A DNA stretch of 64,000 nucleotides from Streptosporangium becharense (GCF_014204985.1 NZ_JACHMP010000001.1:7316001-7380000), one strand, 5' to 3'; numbered from the stretch's first letter, positions 1 through 9,006 are shown. The notes: generated from the sequence alone by a model not told the origin. A program made the numbers and translations.

Positions 1-66
1 GCGCGCGGACGCTTCGACGCCGTCCTGCGGCGTGCCCCGCGTGAGCGCGCCGGGACCGCGCGATGA
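1..66 (+). CDS. C-terminal end of an unidentified upstream protein (partial)
   Basis: An open frame enters from the left edge and ends with TGA at 64-66, giving about 21 residues that finish FDAVLRRAPRERAGTAR. The stop overlaps the ATG of the next gene (ATGA at 63-66), the usual sign of translational coupling in this genome, which is the main reason to believe it. Too little is visible to name a family. Confidence 0.45.
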   Translation, partial: ARGRFDAVLRRAPRERAGTAR

Positions 67-668
67 GCCGTACCCTGAGCACCATGACGGCAGGCCCCAC
101 CGCGACCTCCGGCGACGACGCGATCCGCACGATCGGCGACCGGCTGCGGCGGCTGCGCGAGCAACGCGGCTGGTCGGTCCGTGACGTCGCCCGCCGCAGC
201 CGGCTGTCCGCCTCCTTCATCGGGCTCGTCGAACGGGGCGAGTCGGAGATCGCGGTCACCCGTCTGATGAGGCTCGCCGACGTCTACGCCGTGACCGTCG
301 GTGACCTGCTCGGTGACCTGCAGGAGCTTCGCAGCCGGCACTGCGTCCCGCTCTCCGAGGCGCGTACGGTCGACGACGACGACGGGCGCGTCACCATCTC
401 CTACCTGCCCGTCCCGACCAGGGGGCTGCAGCCCTTCCGGCTGCTGCTGCGACCGGGCGGAACGATGCGAGGACTCTCGCACGCGACCGAGGAGTTCCAC
501 CACTGCGTCGAGGGGGCCGCGATCGTGACGATCGACGGCGTACGACACGCGGTCGCCGCAGGCGACACGGTCTACGTACCGCCCCAGAAGGCGCACGCGT
601 GGCACAACCCTCACGATGTCCCCTGCCTGATCGTCGGCGGCGTCGGACGTGACGGAACAGGGCTGTGA
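63..668 (+). CDS. XRE-family regulator with C-terminal cupin domain
   Basis: A 201-aa cytoplasmic DNA-binding protein. Residues about 22-80 form an XRE helix-turn-helix (RLRRLREQRGWSVRDVARRS, then SASFIGLVERGES), and residues about 125-195 form a small cupin barrel with the EEFHHCVEG strand and the PPQKAHAWHN turn that usually carry metal or ligand-binding histidines and glutamates. XRE-cupin proteins generally sense a small metabolite through the cupin and regulate a neighbouring catabolic or polyamine/amino-acid gene. The ATG at 63 overlaps the upstream stop codon, so the gene is probably coupled to the gene left of the window. The ligand is not readable from sequence. The family call is secure; the target is unknown. 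Confidence 0.85.
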   Translation: MSRTLSTMTAGPTATSGDDAIRTIGDRLRRLREQRGWSVRDVARRSRLSASFIGLVERGESEIAVTRLMRLADVYAVTVGDLLGDLQELRSRHCVPLSEARTVDDDDGRVTISYLPVPTRGLQPFRLLLRPGGTMRGLSHATEEFHHCVEGAAIVTIDGVRHAVAAGDTVYVPPQKAHAWHNPHDVPCLIVGGVGRDGTGL

Positions 669-1183
669 CCGGCGATCGGTCCCGGGACGCGTCCGTGCGG
701 CCGGGCCGACGCCGTGGCATCCGGCGCGCACATGCGAAGTGGGCGTCAGAAGCCTCGCTCCGATGACTGTGGTAGCCGGCCCACCCGACTTTCATGATCG
801 TGTTTCCTCTCTCGCGGCGACGCCGGGCTTCGGGATCGTGCGGGGTGACGGTCCCGATCCCCGGCCGCGGTGACCGGGTCCGGCCGGTCGGACGACACCG
901 CGGTGAAGGACCCGCGGGTGATGACTGCGCCGCGGGCTCGACGACCGGTGCGCGCTGAGTCCGGTGCGGGCCCGGACCTTCGCCGGGCAGGTGCCCGGCC
1001 GGCAGTCCGATGCGCGGCCGGCTGAGAAACGGACCGCGCGGCCCGGCCAAGAAACTGCCCAACAGTGAACATAGTGTTCGGCTGGTGTGACGGGTAAGTT
1101 CTGACGCACCAATGAACCCAGGACAGTTCGTCGTCGGGAACGAACGAGACCGCACGTGAGGTCCCTAGCCTGGAGGGGTGCTG
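669..1183. other. 515-bp intergenic region upstream of the PucR regulator
   Basis: No convincing gene is present on either strand; open frames here have no recognisable domain and no good ribosome site. The region probably carries the promoter of the PucR gene. The only structure I can point to is the interrupted palindrome at 1067-1079. Confidence 0.5.
1067..1079. promoter_or_regulatory. Candidate operator, GAACA-TAG-TGTTC palindrome
   Basis: A perfect 5-bp inverted repeat with a 3-bp centre lies about 105 bp before the PucR start in an otherwise featureless region. It could be an autoregulatory site; the short arms keep confidence low. Confidence 0.3.
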
Positions 1184-2821
1184 ATGACAGTGACAGCGCG
1201 CCCACGGGCCAGCCTCGGCCGCGTCCTGGAAGACCTGGGTGCGACGCTGCTCGACCTGGTGCACGGCGCCCCGGATGCCGTCGGTGACATCGGCGGCGTC
1301 GTGATCTACGACCCCCAGGACGAACTCCACCTCCCGCACCAGGCCCTGGTCCTGGGCGTGGGCGTCGTCCGCGCGGATCAGATCGTCGACCTGCTGGCCG
1401 ATCTCGGTGAGCAAGGTGCCGCGGGGCTGGTGCTCCGCGCGCCCGTCCCCGCGGATCCGGCCATCGGGGAGATGGCCGAACGGGCGGGCGTCGCCGTGCT
1501 GGGCCTCACCCGCGGTGCGACGTGGGCACAGGTGGCGGCCATGCTGCGCTCGCTGCTCGCGGACGGCCAGGTGCGTGAAGCAGGCGTGGAAGCCGTGGAC
1601 CAGGCCATGTCCGGCGATCTCTTCGCGCTGGCCAACGCGGTGGCGGCCCTGCTGGACGCGCCAGTGACGATCGAGGACCGCAACTCCCGCGTACTGGCCT
1701 TCTCCGGCCAGCAGGACCAGGCCGACAAGTCACGGGTCGACACCATCCTGGGCCGGCAGGTGCCTGCGTCCACGACCCGGTACCTGGAGAGGTGCGGCGT
1801 TTTCCGGGAACTGTACCGCTCCGACCGGCCGGTCTTCGTGCGGCCGAACGGGGAGGACGGCTTCATCCTGCCCCGGGTGGCCCTGGCCGTCCGGGCGGGC
1901 GATGAGTTCCTCGGGTCGATCTGGGTGGCGGTGCCCAGAGCCTTGTCGGACAACCGCGCCGCGACTCTCCAGGACGCCGCGAAGCTGGTCGCCCTCCACA
2001 TGCTGAGAATGCGAGCCGGCGCGGACGTCGAGCGGCGGCTGCGAGCCGATCTCGTGGGCACCGCTCTCGAAGGAGGATCGGGCGCCGGTGAGGCGGCGAG
2101 CCGCCTCGGCCTGCTGGACCAGCCCGCGGTCGTCCTCGCCCTGGCCCTGCCGGACCCCGGGAACGCCCTCAGCACCGCGGCGCACACCCGCAGGGCGGCC
2201 GATCGCCAGCGGGCGGCGGACGCCTTCGCCATGCACCTGACCGCGGCGCACCCCCGCTCGGCGACCGCGCTGGTCGGGGAGACGGCTTACGGCATCATCC
2301 CCGTGCCGCATGATCCGTCCGCGGCGGGAAAGCGCGCCGTCCAGCTGGCGGAGGACTTCCTCGACCGGGTCAGCGGCAGGATGCGGGCGTTGATCGGCAT
2401 CGGCCCGTCCGCGACCGATGTGCGCGGCCTCGCGACGTCCCGTCTCGGTGCCGACCGGGCTCTCCGTGTCCTGCGCCTGAGCGGCGGTTCGCGACGGGTG
2501 GCCGCCATCGACGAGGTCAGCGTCCAGGCGATGTTGCTCGAACTGGGCGACCTGGTGGCCACCCGTGGCGACGTCCTGACGGGACCGGTGGCGCGTCTGG
2601 CCGCCTACGATGCCGACAACGACATGCGACTGGTGGACACCCTGCGGGCCTGGCTGGAGGCCTTCGGCGACGTGGTCAGGGCCTCCGCGGCGATGTGCGT
2701 GCACCCCAACACGTTCAGATACCGCCTGCGACGTGTGGTCGAGGTCGGGAAGATCGACCTCGCCGATCCGGATGCCCGCTTCGCGGCGATGCTGCAGCTG
2801 CGGCTCATGGCCCAGTCCTGA
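1184..2821 (+). CDS. PucR-family transcriptional regulator
   Basis: A 545-aa regulator with the PucR layout: an N-terminal purine-catabolism/PucR-type sensory region (about 1-150, including GAAGLVLRAPVPADP and the AVLGLTRGATW strand), a central CdaR/GGDEF-like region (about 280-430), and a C-terminal HTH_30 domain at about 480-540 (SAAMCVHPNTFRYRLRRVVE). The ATG at 1184 is preferred over the GTG at 1178 because GGAGG at 1172-1176 sits 7 nt upstream of it. The gene converges on and overlaps the racemase gene by 17 bp at 2805-2821, which suggests it may control that operon. PucR proteins commonly control purine, amino-acid or peptide utilisation; that role here is inference. Confidence 0.88.
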   Translation: MTVTARPRASLGRVLEDLGATLLDLVHGAPDAVGDIGGVVIYDPQDELHLPHQALVLGVGVVRADQIVDLLADLGEQGAAGLVLRAPVPADPAIGEMAERAGVAVLGLTRGATWAQVAAMLRSLLADGQVREAGVEAVDQAMSGDLFALANAVAALLDAPVTIEDRNSRVLAFSGQQDQADKSRVDTILGRQVPASTTRYLERCGVFRELYRSDRPVFVRPNGEDGFILPRVALAVRAGDEFLGSIWVAVPRALSDNRAATLQDAAKLVALHMLRMRAGADVERRLRADLVGTALEGGSGAGEAASRLGLLDQPAVVLALALPDPGNALSTAAHTRRAADRQRAADAFAMHLTAAHPRSATALVGETAYGIIPVPHDPSAAGKRAVQLAEDFLDRVSGRMRALIGIGPSATDVRGLATSRLGADRALRVLRLSGGSRRVAAIDEVSVQAMLLELGDLVATRGDVLTGPVARLAAYDADNDMRLVDTLRAWLEAFGDVVRASAAMCVHPNTFRYRLRRVVEVGKIDLADPDARFAAMLQLRLMAQS

Positions 2822-3515
2822 CCGCCAGCCGCGCGAGAGCCGCTTCCACCAGGCCGGCCGTCGAATCGACCATGGGCAGCACCCGTTCGGCGCCTGCCAT
2901 CACGAGCGGGATCTCCGTGCACGCGGCCACCCCGACCTCCGCACCCAGCGCGTGGAGCACACGGGCGGCCGTCTCGATCGACCGCGCGGCCTCGGCGAGG
3001 TCACCGCCCGCCTTGACGGTCCGGATGGCGGTGTCCACATGCTCCCGCTGTACGGCGGACGGCACCTGGACCACCTCGATGCCCAGTCGCGAACCCGCTC
3101 GTTCGTAGAGCCGGGCGGCTCGCGTGCCGCGGGTCGCCAGGACGCCCACCCGGCGGACACCCGGCCGTACGGCCTGGCAGGACCGCAACGCGGCGGTCAC
3201 CATGTCGAGCACCGGCACCCCGGTGGAGGCCACCAGCTCTTCGACGTAGGCATGAGCGGTGTTGCAGGGGATCACCACGCAGTCCGCACCGGCAGCCCGG
3301 AGCCAGCGCAGGCCGTCCAGCATCGCCGGGACCGGCGAGGGGCCTTCGCCGAGCAGGAACTCGGTGCGGTCCGGGACGCTGGGATCAGCCCATATGGCGA
3401 CCCGTACGTGCTCCTGGTCCGTCTTCGCGGGGGTCGCCTCGACGAGCATCCGGTAGAAGTGCGCCGTGGCGAGCGGCCCCATGCCGCCGAGGACTCCCAG
3501 CAGCGGGCGGCTCAC
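2805..3515 (-). CDS. Aspartate/glutamate (hydantoin) racemase family protein
   Basis: A 236-aa cofactor-independent racemase that would interconvert L- and D-acidic amino acids by a two-cysteine mechanism. The first strand is LLGVLGGMGPLAT, the first catalytic Cys is in VIPCNTAHAY (about residue 82), and the second is in ACTEIPL (about residue 197). The start is GTG at 3513-3515, and this GTGA overlaps the stop of the upstream peptidase gene, so the two are translationally coupled. Pairing with a P1/DmpA peptidase suggests use of D-amino-acid-containing or blocked peptides. The exact substrate (Asp, Glu, hydantoin) cannot be assigned from sequence. Confidence 0.85.
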   Translation of the reverse strand: MSRPLLGVLGGMGPLATAHFYRMLVEATPAKTDQEHVRVAIWADPSVPDRTEFLLGEGPSPVPAMLDGLRWLRAAGADCVVIPCNTAHAYVEELVASTGVPVLDMVTAALRSCQAVRPGVRRVGVLATRGTRAARLYERAGSRLGIEVVQVPSAVQREHVDTAIRTVKAGGDLAEAARSIETAARVLHALGAEVGVAACTEIPLVMAGAERVLPMVDSTAGLVEAALARLAVRTGP

Positions 3516-4516
3516 GCGAGCGCCTTCAGGAGCGCGGAATGCGGCAGAGCCGCCGCCCTGCGACCACCAGGCGTGATCACCGTCGTGGCTGCGAGCAGCG
3601 AATCGAGGACGGCCTCCTCGACCGAGTCCATCACGGCGGTGAAAACGAGGTCCAGTTCCGCCGGACGAAGCTCGGCCCGGGGCGGGGCCGGCCGGGTCGA
3701 GAACGCCAGCGCGTAGTCTCCGCTGCCGTGGCTGTAGGCCGCTCCCGTCCTGCCCAGGGCGAAGACGCCCCGGTTGGCGATGCGGGAGAGCTGTCGCGCC
3801 GAGCAGGCGAAGTCGACGGCGATGACCACCACACAGGATCCCTCGGCGGACGACGATCCCGCCACCGGCAGGCCCAGGCTGCGCGGCGTGAGCATGTTGC
3901 CGCGGACCCGCAGGTCGCCGTCCATGTTCGCCTGGACGAGCACACCGACGGACGCCTCCTGACCGCCGACGGCCACCCGGCGGGAAGAGGTGCCGATACC
4001 GGCCTTGTACCCCAGAGCGCAGGCTCCCGTCCCGCCGCCCACGTTCCCCATCGCCACCGGTCCGCTCGTGGCCGTGTCCAGCGCGTTCCATACGTGATCA
4101 GCGGTGACGGGCCTCAGGACGGTGTGCGACAACCAGGAGTCGTTGATCTCACCCACCACCGGGTTGATGGTCCGTACCGGTCGCTCCGCCCGGTCGAGTA
4201 CCCACGTCAGCAACGCGTCGGCGGTCCGGAAGGCGGACAGTGTGGAGGTCAGCAGGATCGGTGTCTCCACCTCGCCGAGCTCCATGACCTGGGTGGCGCC
4301 GACGAACTTGCCGTAGCCGTTGGCCACGCTGAGCCCCGCTGGGAGCACCTTGCCTTCCGGGACGATCGCCGTCACACCGGAGTGGACGCCCTGCTCCGGT
4401 TCGCAGAGGGTCGTGTGGCCGACACGGACGCCCCTGACGTCGGTAAGGGCGTTCCAGGGGCCGGGTTCGAGCCGGCCGATGACTTCTCCGGCTTCCCGGA
4501 TCCGCAACTCACTCAC
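3512..4516 (-). CDS. P1/DmpA family (S58) L-aminopeptidase/D-esterase
   Basis: A 334-aa member of the self-processing Ntn-like P1 peptidase family. These enzymes cleave themselves before a nucleophilic Ser; here the Gly-Ser pair lies in SAEGSCVVVIAVDF (about residue 230), and the upstream GNVGGGTGACALGYKAGIG stretch is typical of the alpha chain. It starts with GTG at 4516, has no signal peptide, and overlaps the racemase start by 4 nt. Family members hydrolyse N-terminal residues, D-amino acid esters or beta-peptides. With the racemase it looks like a small D- or unusual-amino-acid salvage operon, plausibly under the convergent PucR regulator. Confidence 0.88.
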   Translation of the reverse strand: MSELRIREAGEVIGRLEPGPWNALTDVRGVRVGHTTLCEPEQGVHSGVTAIVPEGKVLPAGLSVANGYGKFVGATQVMELGEVETPILLTSTLSAFRTADALLTWVLDRAERPVRTINPVVGEINDSWLSHTVLRPVTADHVWNALDTATSGPVAMGNVGGGTGACALGYKAGIGTSSRRVAVGGQEASVGVLVQANMDGDLRVRGNMLTPRSLGLPVAGSSSAEGSCVVVIAVDFACSARQLSRIANRGVFALGRTGAAYSHGSGDYALAFSTRPAPPRAELRPAELDLVFTAVMDSVEEAVLDSLLAATTVITPGGRRAAALPHSALLKALA

Positions 4517-4871
4517 TGCCCTCGCCTTCCTCGTGTACGCCGTCCACTCTGTGGATCACACGAGGTCACGGCACCGTCGCGCCGGCCAAGGAAGGCAGGG
4601 CCGGTTCGGACGCGCGGACGGTTCCGTACCGGCCGACCAACGGGCACCCACCACGTTGTGCACCGGCACGAAGTGCGGCCCGTACGAGGGGCCGTATTCT
4701 CACTCGAAATCCGCGACGCCACGTAGCGGTGCCCTGAGAAACTCTGAAAAAGGCGGAAGGAATTTTGTTTCTCCATTCTTCGGGGTCAGGGCACGGGTTT
4801 CTTAGGTATCAGGGCACGGGCCACGCGCGCGTCGCCCATTGAGAGCGCGCCTCCCAGCGCGTGGAGGAATC
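4517..4871. other. Divergent intergenic region with a 12-bp direct repeat
   Basis: This 355-bp stretch separates the minus-strand peptidase gene from the plus-strand serine hydrolase and must hold both promoters. It is locally AT-richer (about 4736-4785). TCAGGGCACGGG occurs twice, at 4786-4797 and 4809-4820, 23 bp apart, so both copies face roughly the same side of the helix. No gene is seen. Confidence 0.5.
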
Positions 4872-5774
4872 ATGAGTGACTCGACCGGGACGGCCCGTCA
4901 GATCAGGGACGTCTTCGCCGCCGCCGGGGCACGGGGCTACCTGTACGCCCGCGAGATAGGCGTGTCCGACGGTCCCCAGGTCGAGGTGGAGGCCGACGAG
5001 CCGGTCGTCCTCGCCTCGGTCTTCAAAATCGCGGTGGCGGTGGCCTTCGCGAGGGCCGTCGCCGCAGGCCGGCTCGACCCGGCCGAGCGGGCGACGATCG
5101 GCGCCCGCTTCCGGATCGGCGGCATCGGCACGGCCGGGTACTCCGACGACACCGAGCTGAGCCGGCGCGACCAGGCGCTGGTGATGATGACGATGAGCGA
5201 CAACGCCACGACCGACGCCCTCTGGTACCGGCTCGGTCAGCCCGCCGTCCAGAGCGTCATCGACGATCTGGGCCTGACCCGGACCCGCATCACCGAGTCC
5301 TGCGAGGATCTCTTCCTCGGCGTCGTACGCGACCTGTCCCCAGGCGCGTCCCTGTCGGACCTGGAAGAGCTCATCAGGCAGGCGTCCCCGGAAGATCTCG
5401 CCACGCTGGCGGCGATCGACCCGGCGCAGGCCAACGCCTCCACCCCCAGGGAGATCGCCCGGCTCCTGGAGGCCGTCTGGACCGACCAGGCCGCCGAACC
5501 GCCGGCCTGCGAGCAGGTGCGCTCCATGATGCGCCGGCAGATCTACGCCCACCGGTTGTCCTCGGGCTTCGAGTCCGGCGTCGAGGTCGCCGGCAAGACC
5601 GGGACGCTTCCCGGCATCAGGAACGAGGCCGGAGTGGTCACCTACCCCGACGGTCGCAGCTACGCGGTGACCGTCTTCACCAGGGCTCACTCATACGCCG
5701 ACCGGCAACCGGCCGTGGACGCGTCGATCGGCCGTGCGGGGCGGCTGGCGGTCGACCACCTCCGCTCTGTCTGA
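4872..5774 (+). CDS. Class A beta-lactamase-like serine hydrolase
   Basis: A 300-aa penicillin-binding-protein-like serine hydrolase. The SxxK motif is SVFK (Ser49, Lys52), the SDN loop is MSDNATTDAL (about 109-111), and the KTG triad is GKTGTLPGIRNE near residue 244. The ATG at 4872 follows GGAGG (4863-4867) with 4-nt spacing. No signal peptide or lipobox is visible, which is odd for a true beta-lactamase acting in the cell envelope. The Omega-loop glutamate cannot be placed with certainty. It may be a cytoplasmic esterase or peptidase of the beta-lactamase superfamily; calling it antibiotic resistance would be unsafe. Confidence 0.8.
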   Translation: MSDSTGTARQIRDVFAAAGARGYLYAREIGVSDGPQVEVEADEPVVLASVFKIAVAVAFARAVAAGRLDPAERATIGARFRIGGIGTAGYSDDTELSRRDQALVMMTMSDNATTDALWYRLGQPAVQSVIDDLGLTRTRITESCEDLFLGVVRDLSPGASLSDLEELIRQASPEDLATLAAIDPAQANASTPREIARLLEAVWTDQAAEPPACEQVRSMMRRQIYAHRLSSGFESGVEVAGKTGTLPGIRNEAGVVTYPDGRSYAVTVFTRAHSYADRQPAVDASIGRAGRLAVDHLRSV

Positions 5775-5918
5775 CCGCGCATCCCGGGGATCCGGCCGTT
5801 GGCAGCACCTCGCCGACGTGGGACCGGAAGCCCGGAGGCTGGCCTAGGATTCCCTTGGCGCGGGCGGCCTTCGGATCCCGCCCGCCGGTCGGAGCGGTAC
5901 GGACGGAGGGCAGCGAGC

Positions 5919-6902
5919 ATGCGCCGTCCCGCGCGCATCCAGGACGTGGCCGCGGCCGCCGGGGTCTCGGTCACGACGGTTTCGAACGTGCTGAACCGGC
6001 CGGAACGGGTCAACGCCCGGACGGTCGAGCGGGTCCGGTCCGTCATCGCGGACCTCGACTACGTGCCGCATCCGGGGGCCGTCGGCCTGCGGGCCGTCCA
6101 CGCCAGGTCGATCGGCCTGGTCCTGCCGGACATCGCGAACTCCTTCTACGCGCGCATCGCCAAGGGTGCCGCGGACGCCGCCTATCGCCAGGGCTACGCG
6201 CTGTCCCTCTGTCACAGCGACGACGATCCCGCACGTGAGCAGGAGTACCTGTCGATGCTCGTCGAGCAGCGGGCGAGCGGGGCGGTCGTCGTACCGCTGA
6301 GCGCCGACCCCGGGCGGCTGGAGCGGCTGCGGCGGCGCGGCGTGCCGCTGGTCCTGGCCGACCGGACCAGGGCCACCGAGGAAGGCTGCTCGGTCTCCGT
6401 CGACGACGTCGCCGGGGGCACGTTGGCGGTCCGGCACCTGCTGGAGGGCGGAGCCAGGTCCGTCCTCGTGGTGAACGGGACGCGCGGGATCCGCCAGTGC
6501 GCCGACCGCTACCAGGGGGCCCGCCAGGCGGCCCGGCGCCTTCGCGGTGTCACCCTGGAGCAGATCGTCGCAGAGCGGATGACCGTCGAGTGCGGGACGG
6601 AGGCCGTCCGGCGCCTGGAGACGCTTCCCGACGCGGTGTTCTGCACCAACGACTTCCTCGCCGTCGGCGTCTGCCGGGGCCTGGCCGAACGCGGTGCGGA
6701 CGTTCCGGGAGACGTCAGGGTCGTGGGGTACGGCGACCTGGACGTGGCCGGCCTCGCGGCCCTCACCACGATCCGCCAGCCCGTGGAGGAGCTGGGATCC
6801 GCGGCGATCGAGCTCCTGCTCGACGAGGTCGAGGCAGGCGCCGACCATGCCCACGAGGCCCGTGTCTTCGCCCCCTCCCTCGTCGTCCGCGAGACCGCCT
6901 GA
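5919..6902 (+). CDS. LacI-family transcriptional regulator
   Basis: A 327-aa LacI/GalR repressor: N-terminal HTH and hinge (RIQDVAAAAGVSVTTVSNVL, then VPHPGAVGLRA) followed by a periplasmic-binding-protein-like sensor domain (IGLVLPDIANSFYARIAKGA onward). The ATG at 5919 has GGAGGG about 8 nt upstream. It is followed, in the same direction, by an isomerase-like gene across a 392-bp gap containing two sites of the LacI/CcpA type. It probably represses that gene in response to a sugar; the sugar is not known. Confidence 0.9.
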   Translation: MRRPARIQDVAAAAGVSVTTVSNVLNRPERVNARTVERVRSVIADLDYVPHPGAVGLRAVHARSIGLVLPDIANSFYARIAKGAADAAYRQGYALSLCHSDDDPAREQEYLSMLVEQRASGAVVVPLSADPGRLERLRRRGVPLVLADRTRATEEGCSVSVDDVAGGTLAVRHLLEGGARSVLVVNGTRGIRQCADRYQGARQAARRLRGVTLEQIVAERMTVECGTEAVRRLETLPDAVFCTNDFLAVGVCRGLAERGADVPGDVRVVGYGDLDVAGLAALTTIRQPVEELGSAAIELLLDEVEAGADHAHEARVFAPSLVVRETA

Positions 6903-6994
6903 CTCGTCGTCGGCGAGAGTGGCCCCAAGGGAGGGAACCCCGATCGTGACTCCTTGTGACTCTTGGTGACCATGTGATGACATCTGGAATCTTT

Positions 6995-7010
6995 TGCAAA
7001 ACGTTTCACA
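6995..7010. promoter_or_regulatory. LacI-family operator, copy 1
   Basis: TGCAAAACGTTTCACA matches the LacI/CcpA palindromic pattern around a central CG (AAACGTTT). It differs from copy 2 at only one base and lies 93 bp after the LacI stop. Confidence 0.65.
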
Positions 7011-7185
7011 TCAGGAGATCGAAGTCGCGGCATCGGCGCCAGGTGCAGCTCAGGGCCGAATCATAAGATTCGCGACCTCGGCTGAGCCGACACCCAGGGG
7101 CGCCTCCATGGGAGTTTGATCACTATGGGCATCTTCGCCGTCGCGGAAAGTTCGGTATCGTACGGTATCTGCACGTCTAAGGGCT

Positions 7186-7201
7186 TGTAAAACGTTTCAC
7201 A
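7186..7201. promoter_or_regulatory. LacI-family operator, copy 2
   Basis: TGTAAAACGTTTCACA is a near-perfect palindrome 191 bp from copy 1 and 94 bp before the isomerase start. Paired sites at this distance would allow looping by a tetrameric LacI protein; dimeric binding is equally possible. Confidence 0.7.
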
Positions 7202-7294
7202 AACCCTTATCGTCGCACCAGCCGGACCGGTGTGCCCGCATGGACCGTCCGTCACCCGCCGTCCCACCCTCCCAGTCGAAAGGGAACCGCGACG

Positions 7295-8752
7295 ATGACC
7301 CCTCCGACCTCCACCGGCCCCCGCACCCCGGTCCTGGACCTTCTCGACCCCGTCACACGCCGCAAGACGCGCATCGGCCTGGTGGCCGGAGGTCTCGGCA
7401 CGTACTGGCCGCAGTTCCCCGGCCTGCTGCCCCAGCTGCAGGAGAGCACGCGGTACGTCTCCGAACGGTTCCGGGAGATGGACGCGGAGGTCACCGACGT
7501 CGGCTTCATCTCGGACGCTCAGGAGGGTGCGGCCGCGGCCGAAAGGCTCCGGCAGGCCGACTGCGACCTCATCGTGCTCTTCCTGACGACCTACCTGACG
7601 TCCTCGATGGTCCTGCCGATCGCGCAGCGCTCCCACACGCCGGTCCTGGTCATCGACCTGCAACCGACGGAGAAGATGGACCACGCGTCCTTCGACACCG
7701 GCGCGTGGCTCGCCTACTGCGGTCAGTGCCCCGTCCCCGAGGTCGGCAACGTGTTCCGGCGGGCGGGGATCCCGTTCCGGTCGGTCTCGGGGTGGCTGCG
7801 CCAGGAGGCGGCGTGGGAGCGGATCGGCCAGTGGATCCGGGCCGCGCACGTCCGCGCCGCACTCCGCCACGCCCGGCACGGTCTCATGGGCCACCTCTAC
7901 CCGGGCATGCTCGACGTCTCCACCGACCTGACCCTGCTGCCCGCCGTGTTCGGCTCACACGTGGAGATCCTGGAGTTCGACGACCTGCGCCACCGTGTCG
8001 AGAAGGTCACCGACGCCGAGACCCGTGCCCGCATGGACCTGGCGCGCGAGGTCTTCACCCTGGACGACACCGTCGTCGAGGAGGACTTCGCCTGGGGTGC
8101 GACGGTGTCGGTCGCCCTGGACCGCCTCGTCGAGGATTTCGGGCTCGACACCCTGGCCTACTACCACCGCGGCCTGGACGGCGAGCAGCACGAGCGGCTC
8201 GGCGCCGGCATGATCCTCGGCGCGTCCCTGCTCACCGCGCGCGGCGTCCCCGCGACGGGTGAGTACGAGCTGCGCACGACCGTCGCCCAGCTCGCCTCCC
8301 AGAGCATCGGTGCGGGCGGCTCCTTCACCGAGATACAGGCGCTCGACTTCGAGGCCGGCGTCGTCGAGATGGGCCACGACGGCCCCGCCCACCTGGCGGT
8401 CAGCGCGCGCGACCCGCTTCTGCGCGGCCTGGGGGTCTATCACGGCAAGCGCGGCTGGGGCGTCAGCGTCGAGTTCGACGTCAGGCACGGCCCCGTCACC
8501 CTCCTCGGCCTCGGCCAGGACGCCGACGGCACCCTCTCCTTCATCGCCTCCGAGGGCACCGTCGTGCCGGGCCCCCTCCTGGAGATCGGCAACACCACCA
8601 GCCGCGTCGACTTCGGCCGCGACCCGGGCGAGTGGGTCGACGCCTGGAGCGCCACCGGCGTCGGCCACCACTGGTCGCTGTCCGTCGGCCACCACGCCGC
8701 CGACTACCGCGCCGCCGCCGACCTCCTGGGCATCCCCTACCGCCAGGTCTGA
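7295..8752 (+). CDS. L-arabinose/L-fucose isomerase-like protein
   Basis: A 485-aa protein with the sugar-isomerase fold of the arabinose/fucose isomerase superfamily: N-terminal RIGLVAGGLGTYWPQFPGLL, a Rossmann-like second domain, and a C-terminal domain with candidate metal or substrate ligands in GEYELRT and EMGHDGPAH. Family enzymes interconvert aldoses and ketoses in the cytoplasm using Mn2+. Length fits (arabinose isomerases are about 500 aa), but the similarity is to the family, not to a defined enzyme. The ATG at 7295 has GAAAGGGA upstream. Control by the preceding LacI protein is likely from the two operators. No kinase or transporter accompanies it, so the pathway cannot be completed here. 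Confidence 0.75.
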   Translation: MTPPTSTGPRTPVLDLLDPVTRRKTRIGLVAGGLGTYWPQFPGLLPQLQESTRYVSERFREMDAEVTDVGFISDAQEGAAAAERLRQADCDLIVLFLTTYLTSSMVLPIAQRSHTPVLVIDLQPTEKMDHASFDTGAWLAYCGQCPVPEVGNVFRRAGIPFRSVSGWLRQEAAWERIGQWIRAAHVRAALRHARHGLMGHLYPGMLDVSTDLTLLPAVFGSHVEILEFDDLRHRVEKVTDAETRARMDLAREVFTLDDTVVEEDFAWGATVSVALDRLVEDFGLDTLAYYHRGLDGEQHERLGAGMILGASLLTARGVPATGEYELRTTVAQLASQSIGAGGSFTEIQALDFEAGVVEMGHDGPAHLAVSARDPLLRGLGVYHGKRGWGVSVEFDVRHGPVTLLGLGQDADGTLSFIASEGTVVPGPLLEIGNTTSRVDFGRDPGEWVDAWSATGVGHHWSLSVGHHAADYRAAADLLGIPYRQV

Positions 8753-8805
8753 CCCCGCCACCTGCTCCGGGTCCCTTGACGGGGACCGGGGCGGACCGCG
8801 AGGGC

Positions 8806-9006
8806 TCAGACCACGTCGGTGCGGACCCGGCGGGTGAAGGCGGTCCATTCGGCGGAGGTGAAGACCAGGGCCGGGCCGGACGGATCCTTGCTGTCACGGA
8901 CGGCGACCCGTCCACCGGAGAGTCTGGCGATCTCCACGCACTCACCGCCGTTGCCGCCCGAGAGTGACGACTTCACCCACGTGGCTCCGCTCAGCTCTTG
9001 GTCCAT
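8806..9006 (-). CDS. DUF397 domain protein (WhiJ-associated small protein)
   Basis: A 66-aa protein that is a single DUF397 domain: WVKSSLSGGNGGECVEIA, then VAVRDSKDPSGPALVFTSAEW. In Streptomyces such small proteins are encoded next to WhiJ-like XRE regulators and are thought to modulate them. Its start lies inside the last codons of the upstream XRE gene (16-bp overlap), so the two are co-translated. Confidence 0.92.
   Translation of the reverse strand: MDQELSGATWVKSSLSGGNGGECVEIARLSGGRVAVRDSKDPSGPALVFTSAEWTAFTRRVRTDVV

Larger units (their letters stand above)
6903..7294. other. 392-bp control region between the LacI regulator and the isomerase gene
   Basis: No gene is visible. The region holds two near-identical operators (6995-7010 and 7186-7201), a short direct repeat CGGTATCGTACGGTATC at about 7153-7169, and AT-richer DNA than its surroundings. 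Confidence 0.6.

Noticed and set aside
4872..5774. True secreted beta-lactamase conferring resistance
   Set aside because: No signal peptide or lipobox is visible and the Omega-loop Glu is uncertain, so only the fold is claimed.
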